Below, piece by piece: positions 54,482-62,999 of a DNA stretch of 64,000 bases (position 1 is its first letter; the number at the start of each line of letters is the position of its first letter). Location: NCBI GenBank assembly GCA_015655545.1, contig JAATET010000071.1, forward strand, positions 66,526 through 130,525. Reading direction: 5' to 3'. The DNA is from Chthoniobacterales bacterium. Lineage in GTDB: Bacteria; Verrucomicrobiota; Verrucomicrobiia; Chthoniobacterales; JAATET01. Made by a program: the position numbers and the translations under genes. The notes beneath the pieces are model-generated. The model saw only the letters and a program-made list of their open reading frames with translations, was not told where the DNA came from and searched no databases.

Positions 54482-54499
54482 GACAGGCATGTCGGATAG

Positions 54500-54751
54500 C
54501 TAGGGCTTCCTCGTGACGGTGAGCCGCGCGGGGGCGGAGTCGCCGCCGGGGCCGTGCGCGATCGCGGTGATTTTGTTTTTGCCGGGCTTGAGCGCGGCCT
54601 TGAGGCTCCACGAGGCGGTTCCCCTCGCCTTCACGGTTTTCCTGCCGATCTTGGCCGTCACGCTCGTCACCTGCCCCGTGGCCTTGCCCTTGATCGTCAC
54701 CTTCGCCTTCGCCGTGGTGAGCTTCTTCGCGCCGGTGATCTTCACCGCCGG
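54500..54751 (-). repeat. Shared C-terminal domain, copy B
   Basis: 83 residues: KITGAKKLTTAKAKVTIKGK to RLTVTRKP. DNA is nearly the same as copies C, F and G. Confidence 0.95.
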
Positions 54752-55882
54752 CCTGGCGGCGGGCGCGGGCGGCGGCACGACCGTCTTTACGGGGCGGAGC
54801 AGGAAGCCGAGCTGCGTGGTGCCGTCGGGCGCCGTGCCGTAGCCGCAGATCTCGCCGGCGGCGTTGATGCCGGTCGCCTCGGTATCCGTCCAGCCGGAGT
54901 TCGGCACGAGGTCGTCGAGGTCGTAGAGCGTGCCTCCCGTGTAGAGAAAGACACGCGACCCATTGTTGTCTGACACGGTTCCCACGACCTGCCCCGAGTC
55001 GTTGATGCCCGCCGCGTAGCTGTCGGTGCCGCTCGGGAGGTCGCCCAGCTCGCGCATCTTCGGCGTGGCTTTCTCGTCGTAGAGGAACGCGCGCTTGGTG
55101 GCATCGCCGGCCGGCCGGGAGACGCCGACGATTTGCCCGGAGCCGTTGATCGCCGTCGCCTCGCTGCCGCTGCCGCCGAGAGTGCCCAGCTCCGCCGGAG
55201 GGGGGCGCACGCCGTGCGAGCCGGGCAGCCAGCGCACGGCACGGCGAACGACGAAATTGCTCGAGGAAGATGTCGCGCCGACGACCACCCCCTGGTCGTT
55301 GATCGCGGCGGCGGCAGAATAGGGAACGCCCGCGACGGCGGGCAGCGCGACCATCCCCCCGGCGGCCGTCCAGATAAATGCGCGATTCTCGCTGCCGACG
55401 TAGGAATACCCGACGACGGCCCCGCTTTTGTTGATGCCGCGGGCCTCGCTCGCGAGGTAGCCCGCCAGGTAATCCCCTTGATTGGCGGCTGGCGCACTGG
55501 GGGCGGTAAGGCTGCCGAGCGTGGCCATCGCGCCGCCGGCGGGCACGAGAATGGCGCGCAGGTTGCCGCTGGCCGTGGCGTTCGACGAGCCGGCGAGCTG
55601 CCCGGCGGCGTCGATGGCAAACGCGAAGCACAGGTCGCCAGTGCCGGGCAGGCTGCCGTGGTAGGCGAGCTTGCCGTCGCGGCTCCAGAGGGCGCCTTGA
55701 CCAAGATTCTCGGTATCGTAGGAGTTCCCCGCCATCTGCCCGGAGGCATTGATGGCATTTGCCTGGCTAAAGCCGCCGCCGAGATCCTCAAGCGGGATGA
55801 GCGTGTAACGCGGCGCGGCGGCTTGGGCGAGGCCGAGAGCGCCAAGAAATGCGAGGGCGTGGGCGAGGAATGGGGTCTTCAT
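54500..55882 (-). CDS. Exported HAF-repeat protein with shared C-terminal domain (array gene B)
   Basis: 460 residues from ATG 55882; signal peptide MKTPFLAHALAFLGALGLAQ. The middle has about seven HAF-type repeats (AINASGQMAGNSYD, GINKSGAVVGYSYVGSENRA, AINDQGVVVG, AINGSGQIVG, GINDSGQVVG, GINAAGEICG) that probably fold as a beta-propeller. The last 83 residues are the shared module. It is the last of six tightly spaced array genes (14 bases after gene C) and is followed by the antisense toxin-antitoxin pair. Confidence 0.88.
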   Translation of the reverse strand: MKTPFLAHALAFLGALGLAQAAAPRYTLIPLEDLGGGFSQANAINASGQMAGNSYDTENLGQGALWSRDGKLAYHGSLPGTGDLCFAFAIDAAGQLAGSSNATASGNLRAILVPAGGAMATLGSLTAPSAPAANQGDYLAGYLASEARGINKSGAVVGYSYVGSENRAFIWTAAGGMVALPAVAGVPYSAAAAINDQGVVVGATSSSSNFVVRRAVRWLPGSHGVRPPPAELGTLGGSGSEATAINGSGQIVGVSRPAGDATKRAFLYDEKATPKMRELGDLPSGTDSYAAGINDSGQVVGTVSDNNGSRVFLYTGGTLYDLDDLVPNSGWTDTEATGINAAGEICGYGTAPDGTTQLGFLLRPVKTVVPPPAPAARPAVKITGAKKLTTAKAKVTIKGKATGQVTSVTAKIGRKTVKARGTASWSLKAALKPGKNKITAIAHGPGGDSAPARLTVTRKP

Positions 55883-55896
55883 GGGCGTGGGTTTTT

Positions 55897-56145
55897 CTAT
55901 TTGCGGATGACGGTGAGGCGCGCGGGGGCGGAGTCGCCGCCGGGGCCGTGGGCGATCACGGTGATTTTGTTTTTGCCGGGCTTGAGTGCGGCCTTGAGGC
56001 TCCAGCTCTCGGTGCCTTTCGCTCTCACAGTTTTCTTCCCGACTTTGGCGGTGACGCTCGTTACCTGCCCCGTGGCCTTGCCTTTGATCGTGAGCTTGGC
56101 CTTCGTCGTGGTGAGCGCTTTCTTGCCGGTGATCTTCACTGCCGG
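55897..56145 (-). repeat. Shared C-terminal domain, copy C
   Basis: 82 residues ending ARLTVIRK. Close to copies B, D and G at DNA level. Confidence 0.95.
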
Positions 56146-57339
56146 CCTGGCAGCGGGCACGGGCTTCGGCGGCGCGGCTGGCTCCAGGGTGGCGCGCCAG
56201 GCTTCGTCGTATCCGTTGTGGCGGCCGACGCCGACGATGACCTTGCCGTCGGCGCTGATGGCGGTGGCGGAGGTGAGCGTCCACCCGGCGAGGTCGATGC
56301 CGGCGGCGGCCAGCACCTCGGGGATGGAGCGCATGCCGTGCTCCGCGTCCCAGACGAAGGCCTCGTAGCCGCTTTCAACCGCGCCCTGGCCCACGACGAT
56401 CGCGCCGTCGGCCGAGACGCCGTCGGCCGAGCTGTTGAAATCCCCGCCGGGCAGGTCACCGAAACCCACCATGCCGTCCCCCTGCGTCCAGCGGAAGGCC
56501 TCGTAGCCATCGGCGCCAAGGCCGCCGTAGCCGACCACGACATTGCCATCGGCCGAGACCGCGAAGGCGGAGCTGTCGGAGATGCCGACGGCGAGATTGC
56601 CGAGGCCCACCATGCCGCCGGCGGCCGTCCAGCGGAAGGCCTCGGTGCCATTCACGACGTGGCTCTGGCCGACGACCACGCTGCCATCGGCCGAGACGGC
56701 ATAGGCGTAGCTCTCGGGCGTGGCGCTGGGCGCGATCTCGCCCAGCCCCGTGAGGCCCACGAGTGCATTCACCCACCGGAAGGCCTCGATTTTGCCGCTG
56801 GCGCTGTAGCCGACGACGACCTTCCCATCGGCGGAGACGTCGGTGGCGGAGCTGTAAAACGTGCCGCCGGGGAGATCGCCCAGCCCCACCATCGGCCCGC
56901 CCACGACGAGGCGGAAGGCAACGGTGCCACTCGCGCTCGTGCCATAGCCGACGATCACGCTGCCGTCGGCCGAGACCCCGGAGGCGGAGCTCTCGAAGCC
57001 GCCGTTATCGAGGTCGCCAAGGCCCGCCATGCCTCCGGCGGCCGTCCAGCGGAAGGCCTCGATGCCGTTCCCGCTGTAGCTATCGCCGACGATCACGCCG
57101 CCATCGGCCGAGACGGCGGAGGCGTAGCTCCCGACGGGGCCGTCGTCGAGGTCGCCCAGCCCCGTGAAGGTGGCGGCGCGGCCGAGGGTGAGCGTGGCCG
57201 CCGCGAGGGCGGCGAGGAGGAATGGGGTGAGTGAGGTCTTGCCTCCCGGCCACGCGGAAGTCTTGCCCTGTGGTTTGGAATGCGCTGTGGGGGAGAAGGG
57301 GCCCCCTCCCCTTCTGGCGCTGGCGTTCATGGTTTTCAT
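55897..57339 (-). CDS. Exported HAF-repeat protein with shared C-terminal domain (array gene C)
   Basis: 480 residues from ATG 57339; a long N-region precedes a TM/signal segment (FLLAALAAATLTLGRAATF). Eight clear repeats of about 45 residues follow, each like GLGDLDNGGFESSASGVSAD GSVIVGY and AFRWTAAGG. GLGDL, VSADG and VVVGY recur, the textbook HAF-family extracellular repeat. The last 82 residues are the shared module. Function of HAF proteins is unknown; adhesion or surface coverage is plausible. It lies 26 bases after gene D. Confidence 0.9.
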   Translation of the reverse strand: MKTMNASARRGGGPFSPTAHSKPQGKTSAWPGGKTSLTPFLLAALAAATLTLGRAATFTGLGDLDDGPVGSYASAVSADGGVIVGDSYSGNGIEAFRWTAAGGMAGLGDLDNGGFESSASGVSADGSVIVGYGTSASGTVAFRLVVGGPMVGLGDLPGGTFYSSATDVSADGKVVVGYSASGKIEAFRWVNALVGLTGLGEIAPSATPESYAYAVSADGSVVVGQSHVVNGTEAFRWTAAGGMVGLGNLAVGISDSSAFAVSADGNVVVGYGGLGADGYEAFRWTQGDGMVGFGDLPGGDFNSSADGVSADGAIVVGQGAVESGYEAFVWDAEHGMRSIPEVLAAAGIDLAGWTLTSATAISADGKVIVGVGRHNGYDEAWRATLEPAAPPKPVPAARPAVKITGKKALTTTKAKLTIKGKATGQVTSVTAKVGKKTVRAKGTESWSLKAALKPGKNKITVIAHGPGGDSAPARLTVIRK

Positions 57340-57365
57340 AAGGTGAGTGGATTTGTTGTGCTGCC

Positions 57366-57614
57366 CTATTTGCGGATGATGGTGAGGCGCACGGGCGCGC
57401 TGTCCCCGCCGGGGCCGTGGGCGGTGACGGTGAGCACGTTCCTGCCGTGCTTCAGCGCGGCCTTGAGGCTCCACGAGGCCGTGCCTTTGGCCTTCACGGT
57501 TTTCCTGCCGAGCTTCGCGGTGACGCTCGTCACCTGCCCCGTGGCCTTGCCCCGGATCGTGAGCTTCGCCTTCGCCGTGGTGAGCTTCTTCGCGCCGGTG
57601 ATTTTCACCACGGG
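57366..57614 (-). repeat. Shared C-terminal domain, copy D
   Basis: 82 residues, joined to a delta-60 scaffold; small changes (KHGRN for KPGKN, LTIIRK end). Confidence 0.95.
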
Positions 57615-58931
57615 CGCGGGGATTACGGGGTCGGGCACGGCGGTGGCGAGGTAGCGGGCGACGGTAAGGGTGGCGCCGCCGCTCTCGCCGGCGGCGAGGA
57701 TGTCGCCATTGGGCTGCAGGGCGAGGCTGGTGATGCCGCCGCCGGTGCCGACGGGGGTCTCGACCTTGCCGCCCGCGCCGAAGCTGGCGTCCAGCGCGCC
57801 ATCGGCGGTGTAGCGCGCAAGCGCGAAGCCGCTATTCCCGGACTGGGTGTGCCGGGCATAGCCGCCGGCGAGGATCCTGCCATCGGGCTGGATGGCGAGA
57901 CATGCAACGCCGTCGTCGAACCCGGCGAAGTCGGTGGTGACGCGCCCGCCGTCGCCGAAGGTGGTGTCGAGCACGCCGGCGGCGGTGTAGCGCGCGAGCG
58001 CGAAGTCGGTCACGCTGTCGCCCGCCAGGCCCGCGACGAGGATCTTCCCTCCCGGCAGCACAGCGATGGCGGCGGCGTAGGCCTCGCCGGTGAAGAAGGG
58101 CGTGGTGACGATGCCGTTCGTGCCGAAGCTGGCATCGAGCGTGCCCGAGGGCAGGTAGCGCGCGAGGGCAAACCGGTTGGCGGAGGAGATGTTCGCGTGG
58201 CCGGCGGCCACGATCTTCCCATCGGGCTGGATGGCCACGGCGAAGGCGGCGGCACTGTTGCCGCCGCCGGGGGCGGTGGTGAGCTTGCCCCCGGTGCCGA
58301 AGGCGGCGTCGAGCGCGCCTTTGTCGGTATAGCGGGCGAGGGCGAAGAAGCTGCTATTCGCCTCCCCTGCCCTGCCGGCGGCCACGACCTTCCCATCGGC
58401 CTGCACGGCGGCGGCGTAAAAATCCTCGAAGGTCTGGCCGAAGCTGGTCGCGACACCGCCGGTGCCGCCGAAGGCGGTATCCGCCGAGCCGTCGATCTCG
58501 CAGCGGGCGAGCGCGGCGTCGAAGTTCTGGACGGTGCTTTGATGGATGCTGCCGAGCAGCAGCAGCTTGCCATCGGCGGGGAAGGCCAGGTGGTTCGAAA
58601 CGATCGGCAAGTCATACCCCGCGACCTTGAAAGAGCCGCTGCCCTTCTGGCCGCCGGTGCCGAAGGCGCCGTCGAGCGCCCCGCCGGGCGTGAGCCGCAC
58701 CATGCCGCAACCGTTGCTGGCGGTGGCAGCGACGAGGAGCCTGCCATCGGGCAGGAGCCGGAGCTGCGGGGAACTCGCGCTGGTGACGCCGGCGAGGGTG
58801 ACGACGGTCTTGCCGCCGCTGCCGAAGGTGGGGTCGAGCCCGCCGACGCCGATGGCGAAGGCGGGGCCCGCGGCGGCGGCGAACAGGCCTGCGAAGCAGG
58901 CATTCCTAAGGGCGATGGTGGCGGTGTGCAT
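57366..58931 (-). CDS. Exported delta-60 repeat protein with shared C-terminal domain (array gene D)
   Basis: 521 residues. The signal peptide ends near PAFAIGVGGLDPTFGSGGKT. About seven repeats of 50-60 residues follow the delta-60 pattern: a FALARYTDKGALDAAFGTGG type segment, then AIQPDGKIVAAGHANIS. They end in VARYLATAVPDP and the 82-residue shared module. Delta-60 repeats are found in large exported proteins of unknown function and probably form a beta-propeller. Finding this different repeat class joined to the same C-terminal module shows that the module moves between scaffolds. Confidence 0.92.
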   Translation of the reverse strand: MHTATIALRNACFAGLFAAAAGPAFAIGVGGLDPTFGSGGKTVVTLAGVTSASSPQLRLLPDGRLLVAATASNGCGMVRLTPGGALDGAFGTGGQKGSGSFKVAGYDLPIVSNHLAFPADGKLLLLGSIHQSTVQNFDAALARCEIDGSADTAFGGTGGVATSFGQTFEDFYAAAVQADGKVVAAGRAGEANSSFFALARYTDKGALDAAFGTGGKLTTAPGGGNSAAAFAVAIQPDGKIVAAGHANISSANRFALARYLPSGTLDASFGTNGIVTTPFFTGEAYAAAIAVLPGGKILVAGLAGDSVTDFALARYTAAGVLDTTFGDGGRVTTDFAGFDDGVACLAIQPDGRILAGGYARHTQSGNSGFALARYTADGALDASFGAGGKVETPVGTGGGITSLALQPNGDILAAGESGGATLTVARYLATAVPDPVIPAPVVKITGAKKLTTAKAKLTIRGKATGQVTSVTAKLGRKTVKAKGTASWSLKAALKHGRNVLTVTAHGPGGDSAPVRLTIIRK

Positions 58932-58961
58932 AAATCGGTAGAGGCGAGGCGCGTGGTGGTG

Positions 58962-59216
58962 CTAGGGCTTGCGGATGATGGTGAGCCGCGCGGGCGCGGA
59001 GTCCCCGCCGGGGCCGTGGGCGGTGACGGTGAGCGTGTTTTTGCCGGGCTTGAGCTCGGCTTGGAATTTCCACGCTGCCGTGCCGTGCGCCCGCTTCGCC
59101 GGCCGGCTGCCGAGGCGGTAGGTCACGCTCGTCACCTGCCCGGTCGCCTTGCCCTTGATCGTGAGCTTCGGCTTCGTCGTGGTGAGCTTCTTCGCCCCGG
59201 TGATCTTCATCACGGG
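58962..59216 (-). repeat. Shared C-terminal domain, copy E
   Basis: 84 residues; VTYRLGSRPAKRAHGTAAWK replaces the VTAKVGKKTVKARGTASW of the main group. Confidence 0.93.
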
Positions 59217-60326
59217 TGCGGCGGCAGTGAGTGTGGGCGTGGGGGGCGGTGGCGTGTAGGGCGTGAGGAGGAAGCCGTGGGCCTTGTCCTGCGGGTTCGT
59301 TCCCCGACCGACGATTTGTCCGGCGTTGTTGATGCTCGTCGCGCTGTGGAGCGTCCAGCCGCTGCCGGCGGGCAGGAGCTCGTCGAGATAGGTGACCTGC
59401 CCGTCGGTGATGAGGAACAGTCGAGGTTCGGTTTCGTCGCCGGCCGAAGTGTAGCCGATGATCTGGCCGGCGTCGTTGATGCCGGTGGCATGGCTGTCGA
59501 TGCCGGCTGGGAAAGTGGCCACGGGCCGCATGCCCGCGCCGTCGTTCTGCCAGAGGAAGGCGACGAAGTGTTCCGTGGATGAGGTGACGAAGGAGCAATA
59601 GCCGACGACCTGCCCGGGGTTATTGATCGCCGTGGACTCGCTATAGGCGGCGAGCGTGGGGAGCGCGCCGAGGTCGGCGGGCTCCTTGGTCTTATCCGCG
59701 CCCCAGAGCACGGCGTGGCTGTTGCCGTCGGGGAGGGCCGTGCCTTTGGAGACGCCGACGGCGAGGCCCGAGTCGTTGATGGCGGCGACCTTCGGCCGAT
59801 GGCCGCCCGCAAGCGGCTTCAGAGCCGCCATGCCGGCTGCTTTCGTCCAGTAGAAGGCTTGCTCGGTGTTGCCCATCTCGTTGGAGACTCCGACGACCTG
59901 CCCGAGATTATTGATGTCGAGCGCCTTGGCCTGGTTATCGCCGGGGAGGAACTCGATCTTGTTCGTATCGGCCAAGGTGCCGAGGGAGGCCATCGCGCCG
60001 CCTACCGGAGCAAGGACCGGCAAGGGGCCCGAGGAGCCGGCGACGGTGCCGGCGTCGTTGATGCCGTAGCCTTGGCTGTTGGTATCCGTGCCGAGCACGC
60101 CGAGGTCGGCGGGCGAGCCGCCCTCCGGGCTCCAGCGCGCGGCGTGCTTGGATGCGGAGCCTTGGTAATCGGTGGAGCCGGCCACCTGCCCGGAGGCGTT
60201 GATGGCCGAGGGGAAGACATCTCCTGCCGCATCGCCGATGGCACCGAGATCGGTGATGGTGTATTGCGGCGTGGCGCCGTGGGCGAGGCCTGCGGCGGCG
60301 AGAAGGGCAAGGAGTGCGGGCTTCAT
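58962..60326 (-). CDS. Exported HAF-repeat protein with shared C-terminal domain (array gene E)
   Basis: 454 residues; signal peptide MKPALLALLAAAGLAHGATP. HAF-type repeats: TDLGAIGDAAGDVFPSAINA, GYGINDAGTVAGSS, DINNLGQVVGVSNEMGNTEQ, AINDSGLAVGV, AINNPGQVVGYC, GINDAGQIIGYT, SINNAGQIVGRG. The final 84 residues are a variant of the shared module that groups with copy A of the heparinase-like protein. It starts 7 bases after the stop of gene F. Confidence 0.9.
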   Translation of the reverse strand: MKPALLALLAAAGLAHGATPQYTITDLGAIGDAAGDVFPSAINASGQVAGSTDYQGSASKHAARWSPEGGSPADLGVLGTDTNSQGYGINDAGTVAGSSGPLPVLAPVGGAMASLGTLADTNKIEFLPGDNQAKALDINNLGQVVGVSNEMGNTEQAFYWTKAAGMAALKPLAGGHRPKVAAINDSGLAVGVSKGTALPDGNSHAVLWGADKTKEPADLGALPTLAAYSESTAINNPGQVVGYCSFVTSSTEHFVAFLWQNDGAGMRPVATFPAGIDSHATGINDAGQIIGYTSAGDETEPRLFLITDGQVTYLDELLPAGSGWTLHSATSINNAGQIVGRGTNPQDKAHGFLLTPYTPPPPTPTLTAAAPVMKITGAKKLTTTKPKLTIKGKATGQVTSVTYRLGSRPAKRAHGTAAWKFQAELKPGKNTLTVTAHGPGGDSAPARLTIIRKP

Positions 60327-60333
60327 AAAAATG

Positions 60334-60585
60334 CTAGGGCTTGCGGGTGACGGTGAGTTTCGCGGGCGCGGAATCGCCGCCCGGGCCGTGGGCGATCACG
60401 GCGATCTGGTTTTTCCCGGGCTTGAGCGCGGCTTTGAGGCTCCAGCTCGCGGTTCCCCTCGCCTTCACGGTTTTCTTCCCGACTTTGGCGGTGACGCTCG
60501 TCACCTCGCCGGTCGCGCGGCCTTTGATCGTGAGCTTCGCCTTGTGCGTGGTGATCTTCTTCGGCCCGGTGATCTTCACCGTGGG
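60334..60585 (-). repeat. Shared C-terminal domain, copy F
   Basis: 83 residues: KITGPKKITTHKAKLTIKGR to AKLTVTRKP. Confidence 0.95.
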
Positions 60586-61608
60586 CGCGGTGGATGGGAT
60601 GGGCGTGAGGACGAAGCCGAGGTATTTGCTGCCATCGGTGGTGTAGTAGCCGGCGATCTGGCCGCTGGCGTTGATCGCGGCGGCGATGCTCTGAACTGTG
60701 CCGGGGGGCTCGGGCAGCCGCGCGGCAACGCCGCCCTGCCAGATGGTGGCGCGACTGACATGGAAGCCGGCGTCCGAGGAAGTGCCGACGATGAGGCCGG
60801 CGTCGTTCACATCGAATGCTGCGCTATTGGCGAAGCCGGCGACGGGGGGCAGCTTCGAGGGCTGGCCGGCGGCCCAGGTGCAACCGTAGGAGGTGTTATT
60901 CGGCAGGCTGTAGCCGCCGACGATGAGGCCGGATGCGTTGACCTTGCGTGGGGAGGCGGTCGTGGCGTTCGCTTCGGGAAGGGGTAGCGGGGCGAATACG
61001 CCGTTCAGCCAAGTGCAGGGGCGGGTCGGGGAGCCGTAGATGCCAATGACGAGGCCGGAGCCGTTGCCGCAGTAGGCGCCGGAGTCGGTGATGCCGGCCG
61101 GCACGGCGAGCGGAAAGGGTGTGCCGAGATACCACTGGACGGCGTGGATGCCAGTGGAGTCGTAGTAACTGCCGACCACGCGCCCGGCGCGACCGTATCC
61201 GTAGGCTTCGTTGCTGGTGACGCCGGCGGGCTTTGCGAAGGTCGATATCTCGCCGTCGAGCCATAGGCACGCCGTTGAGATGATTTTATCGTCGTCGGTG
61301 GCGTAGCCCACGATGGCTCCGGCGGAGTCGATGGCAAGGGCGGCGTAGCTCTGGGTGGTGCCGGGGGGCAGCGGGAGCTTGGCGGGGATGCCATTCCTCC
61401 ATACGCAGGGGCGCGAGGAGGTGAATACGCTGGCCTGCGAATAGTAGCCGGCGACGATGCCGGAGTCGTTGATGGCCTGCGGCACGACCGATGTGGCGGC
61501 GGGGTCGGGCGCGGGGAGGACGGTGATGGTGTATCGGGTGGCGGCGGGCGCGGGCTGGATCGCCGCGGCAAGGGTGGTAGCGAGGGCCATGATGTGGAGA
61601 TGTTTCAT
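60334..61608 (-). CDS. Exported HAF-like repeat protein with shared C-terminal domain (array gene F)
   Basis: 424 residues, signal MKHLHIMALATTLAAAIQPA. Repeats of about 55 residues carry AINDSGIVAGYYSQ, AIDSAGAIVGYATD, VNASGLIVGGYS, VNDAGLIVGTSSD and AINASGQIAGYYT, alternating with 'C.W..G....LP.P.G' segments (CVWRNGIPAKLPLPPGT; CTWLNGVFAPLPLPE). This Cys/Trp subtype is shared with gene G. The last 83 residues are the module. It starts 6 bases after gene G stops. Confidence 0.9.
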   Translation of the reverse strand: MKHLHIMALATTLAAAIQPAPAATRYTITVLPAPDPAATSVVPQAINDSGIVAGYYSQASVFTSSRPCVWRNGIPAKLPLPPGTTQSYAALAIDSAGAIVGYATDDDKIISTACLWLDGEISTFAKPAGVTSNEAYGYGRAGRVVGSYYDSTGIHAVQWYLGTPFPLAVPAGITDSGAYCGNGSGLVIGIYGSPTRPCTWLNGVFAPLPLPEANATTASPRKVNASGLIVGGYSLPNNTSYGCTWAAGQPSKLPPVAGFANSAAFDVNDAGLIVGTSSDAGFHVSRATIWQGGVAARLPEPPGTVQSIAAAINASGQIAGYYTTDGSKYLGFVLTPIPSTAPTVKITGPKKITTHKAKLTIKGRATGEVTSVTAKVGKKTVKARGTASWSLKAALKPGKNQIAVIAHGPGGDSAPAKLTVTRKP

Positions 61609-61614
61609 GGCGGG

Positions 61615-61866
61615 CTATTTCTTGCGGGTGACGGTGAGGCGCGCGGGCGCGGAGTCGCCGCCGGGGCCGTGCGCGGTGACGGTGATTTTGTTTTTGCCGG
61701 GCTTGAGCGCGGCCTTGAGGCTCCAGCTCGCGGTTCCCCTCGCTTTCACGGTTTTCTTGCCGACCTTGGCGGTGACGCTCGTCACCGCGCCCGTGGCCTT
61801 GCCCTTGATCGTGAGCTTGGCCTTCGCCGTGGTGAGCTTCTTCGCTCCGCTCACCTTCACCACCGG
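61615..61866 (-). repeat. Shared C-terminal domain, copy G
   Basis: 83 residues; nearest to the consensus of the main group. Confidence 0.95.
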
Positions 61867-62955
61867 CGCGGCGGGCTTCGGCACGGGCGGGGGCGTGACC
61901 TCGGGGATGGGCGTGAGCAGGTATGCGTGGTCCGAGGGGGCGCCGGCGGGACGGTAAACGCCGGCGATCTGCCCGGCGTCGTTGATCGCGGTTACGGTGC
62001 TCTTCGTCCCATCCCCGCCTGGCTCGGGGAGCGGGGAGAATTCCCCGGCGAACCATGTGCAGGCATGGCCGATCGCGCCGCCGGGAGCGACGCCGGAGGC
62101 GCCGACGACGCGGGTGCCGGCGGCATTGATCTTGTAGGTGTAGGTATTCCCCGCCCCGTCGGGGACCGGCAGCAAGGTCGGCGGGGTGGTGGGCGTCGAG
62201 TTCGCGGGCCACACGCAGGGGCGCACCTCCCCGGCATCGGCGTAACGCCCCGAGACCTGCCCGGAAGCGTCGATCGCGGTGGCCGCCACCCCGGTGATCT
62301 GCCCCCCGGTGGGGCTCACCGGGTCGGCGAGCGGGGTGACCGTGGCGGTGGCGGTGGCGTCGGACCAGATGCAGCCGTGGCTGCCGGTCGCATCCGAAAA
62401 ATTCCCGAGTATCCTGCCGTCGGCGTTTACCCCGGAAGCGGTCGCAGAAGTGGCGCCCGCGGGGAGCGGGAGCGGGACAAAGGCGCCGCCTGTCCAGGCA
62501 CAGGGGTGGAAAGGGCTGCCGTAGAAGCCGACGACCACGCCGGAGGCGTTGATCCCCCGGGCGAAGGAACTCATCCCGGCCGGGAGCTCGAGCACGGGTT
62601 CGGAGGCGCCGCCCCAGGCGTAGGCGTGGGAGCCGTTCGCATCCTGGACATACCCGACGACGATGCCGGAGGCATTGACGCCGAAGGCGAAACTGTTGGT
62701 CACGTCCGCCGCCACGGGCAGCGGTGCGAAGGTCCCGCCCTGCCACTGGCAGGCGTAGGTAATGTTGCCCGAGGCTCTGTAATGCCCGACCACGACGCCC
62801 GAGTCATTCATGTCCCCGATGGTGATGATGGCATCCACCGGCGGGTCCTGGAACTCGGTGATGAGGTAGTTTTGCGCCGCGTGGGCGGCGGCGGTGAGGC
62901 CGAGCAGGCCTGCGAGACTGGCGATTCCAAGGGTGGTGCGGAGGGTGGTGTGCAT
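61615..62955 (-). CDS. Exported HAF-like repeat protein with shared C-terminal domain (array gene G)
   Basis: 446 residues from ATG 62955; signal peptide MHTTLRTTLGIASLAGLLGL. Repeats like gene F: DMNDSGVVVGHYRAS, GVNASGIVVGYVQDANGSHA, GINASGVVVGFYGSP, GVNADGRILGNFSDATGSHG, AIDASGQVSGRY, AINDAGQIAGVY, with CQWQGGTFAPLPV, CAWTGGAFVPLPLPAG and CTWFAGEFSPLPEPG between. The last 83 residues are the shared module ending RLTVTRKK. It lies 44 bases after the 204-residue gene. Confidence 0.9.
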   Translation of the reverse strand: MHTTLRTTLGIASLAGLLGLTAAAHAAQNYLITEFQDPPVDAIITIGDMNDSGVVVGHYRASGNITYACQWQGGTFAPLPVAADVTNSFAFGVNASGIVVGYVQDANGSHAYAWGGASEPVLELPAGMSSFARGINASGVVVGFYGSPFHPCAWTGGAFVPLPLPAGATSATASGVNADGRILGNFSDATGSHGCIWSDATATATVTPLADPVSPTGGQITGVAATAIDASGQVSGRYADAGEVRPCVWPANSTPTTPPTLLPVPDGAGNTYTYKINAAGTRVVGASGVAPGGAIGHACTWFAGEFSPLPEPGGDGTKSTVTAINDAGQIAGVYRPAGAPSDHAYLLTPIPEVTPPPVPKPAAPVVKVSGAKKLTTAKAKLTIKGKATGAVTSVTAKVGKKTVKARGTASWSLKAALKPGKNKITVTAHGPGGDSAPARLTVTRKK

Positions 62956-62999
62956 CGGGATTTTTTGGGCTTTTTTTGAGTGTGGAGACGCAGGCGCTC

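Noticed and set aside
53792..54490. 232-codon minus ORF covering the toxin-antitoxin pair
   Set aside because: Mostly antisense of the toxin-antitoxin genes; only its last 12 codons (domain tail) and the 21-bp repeats carry meaning.
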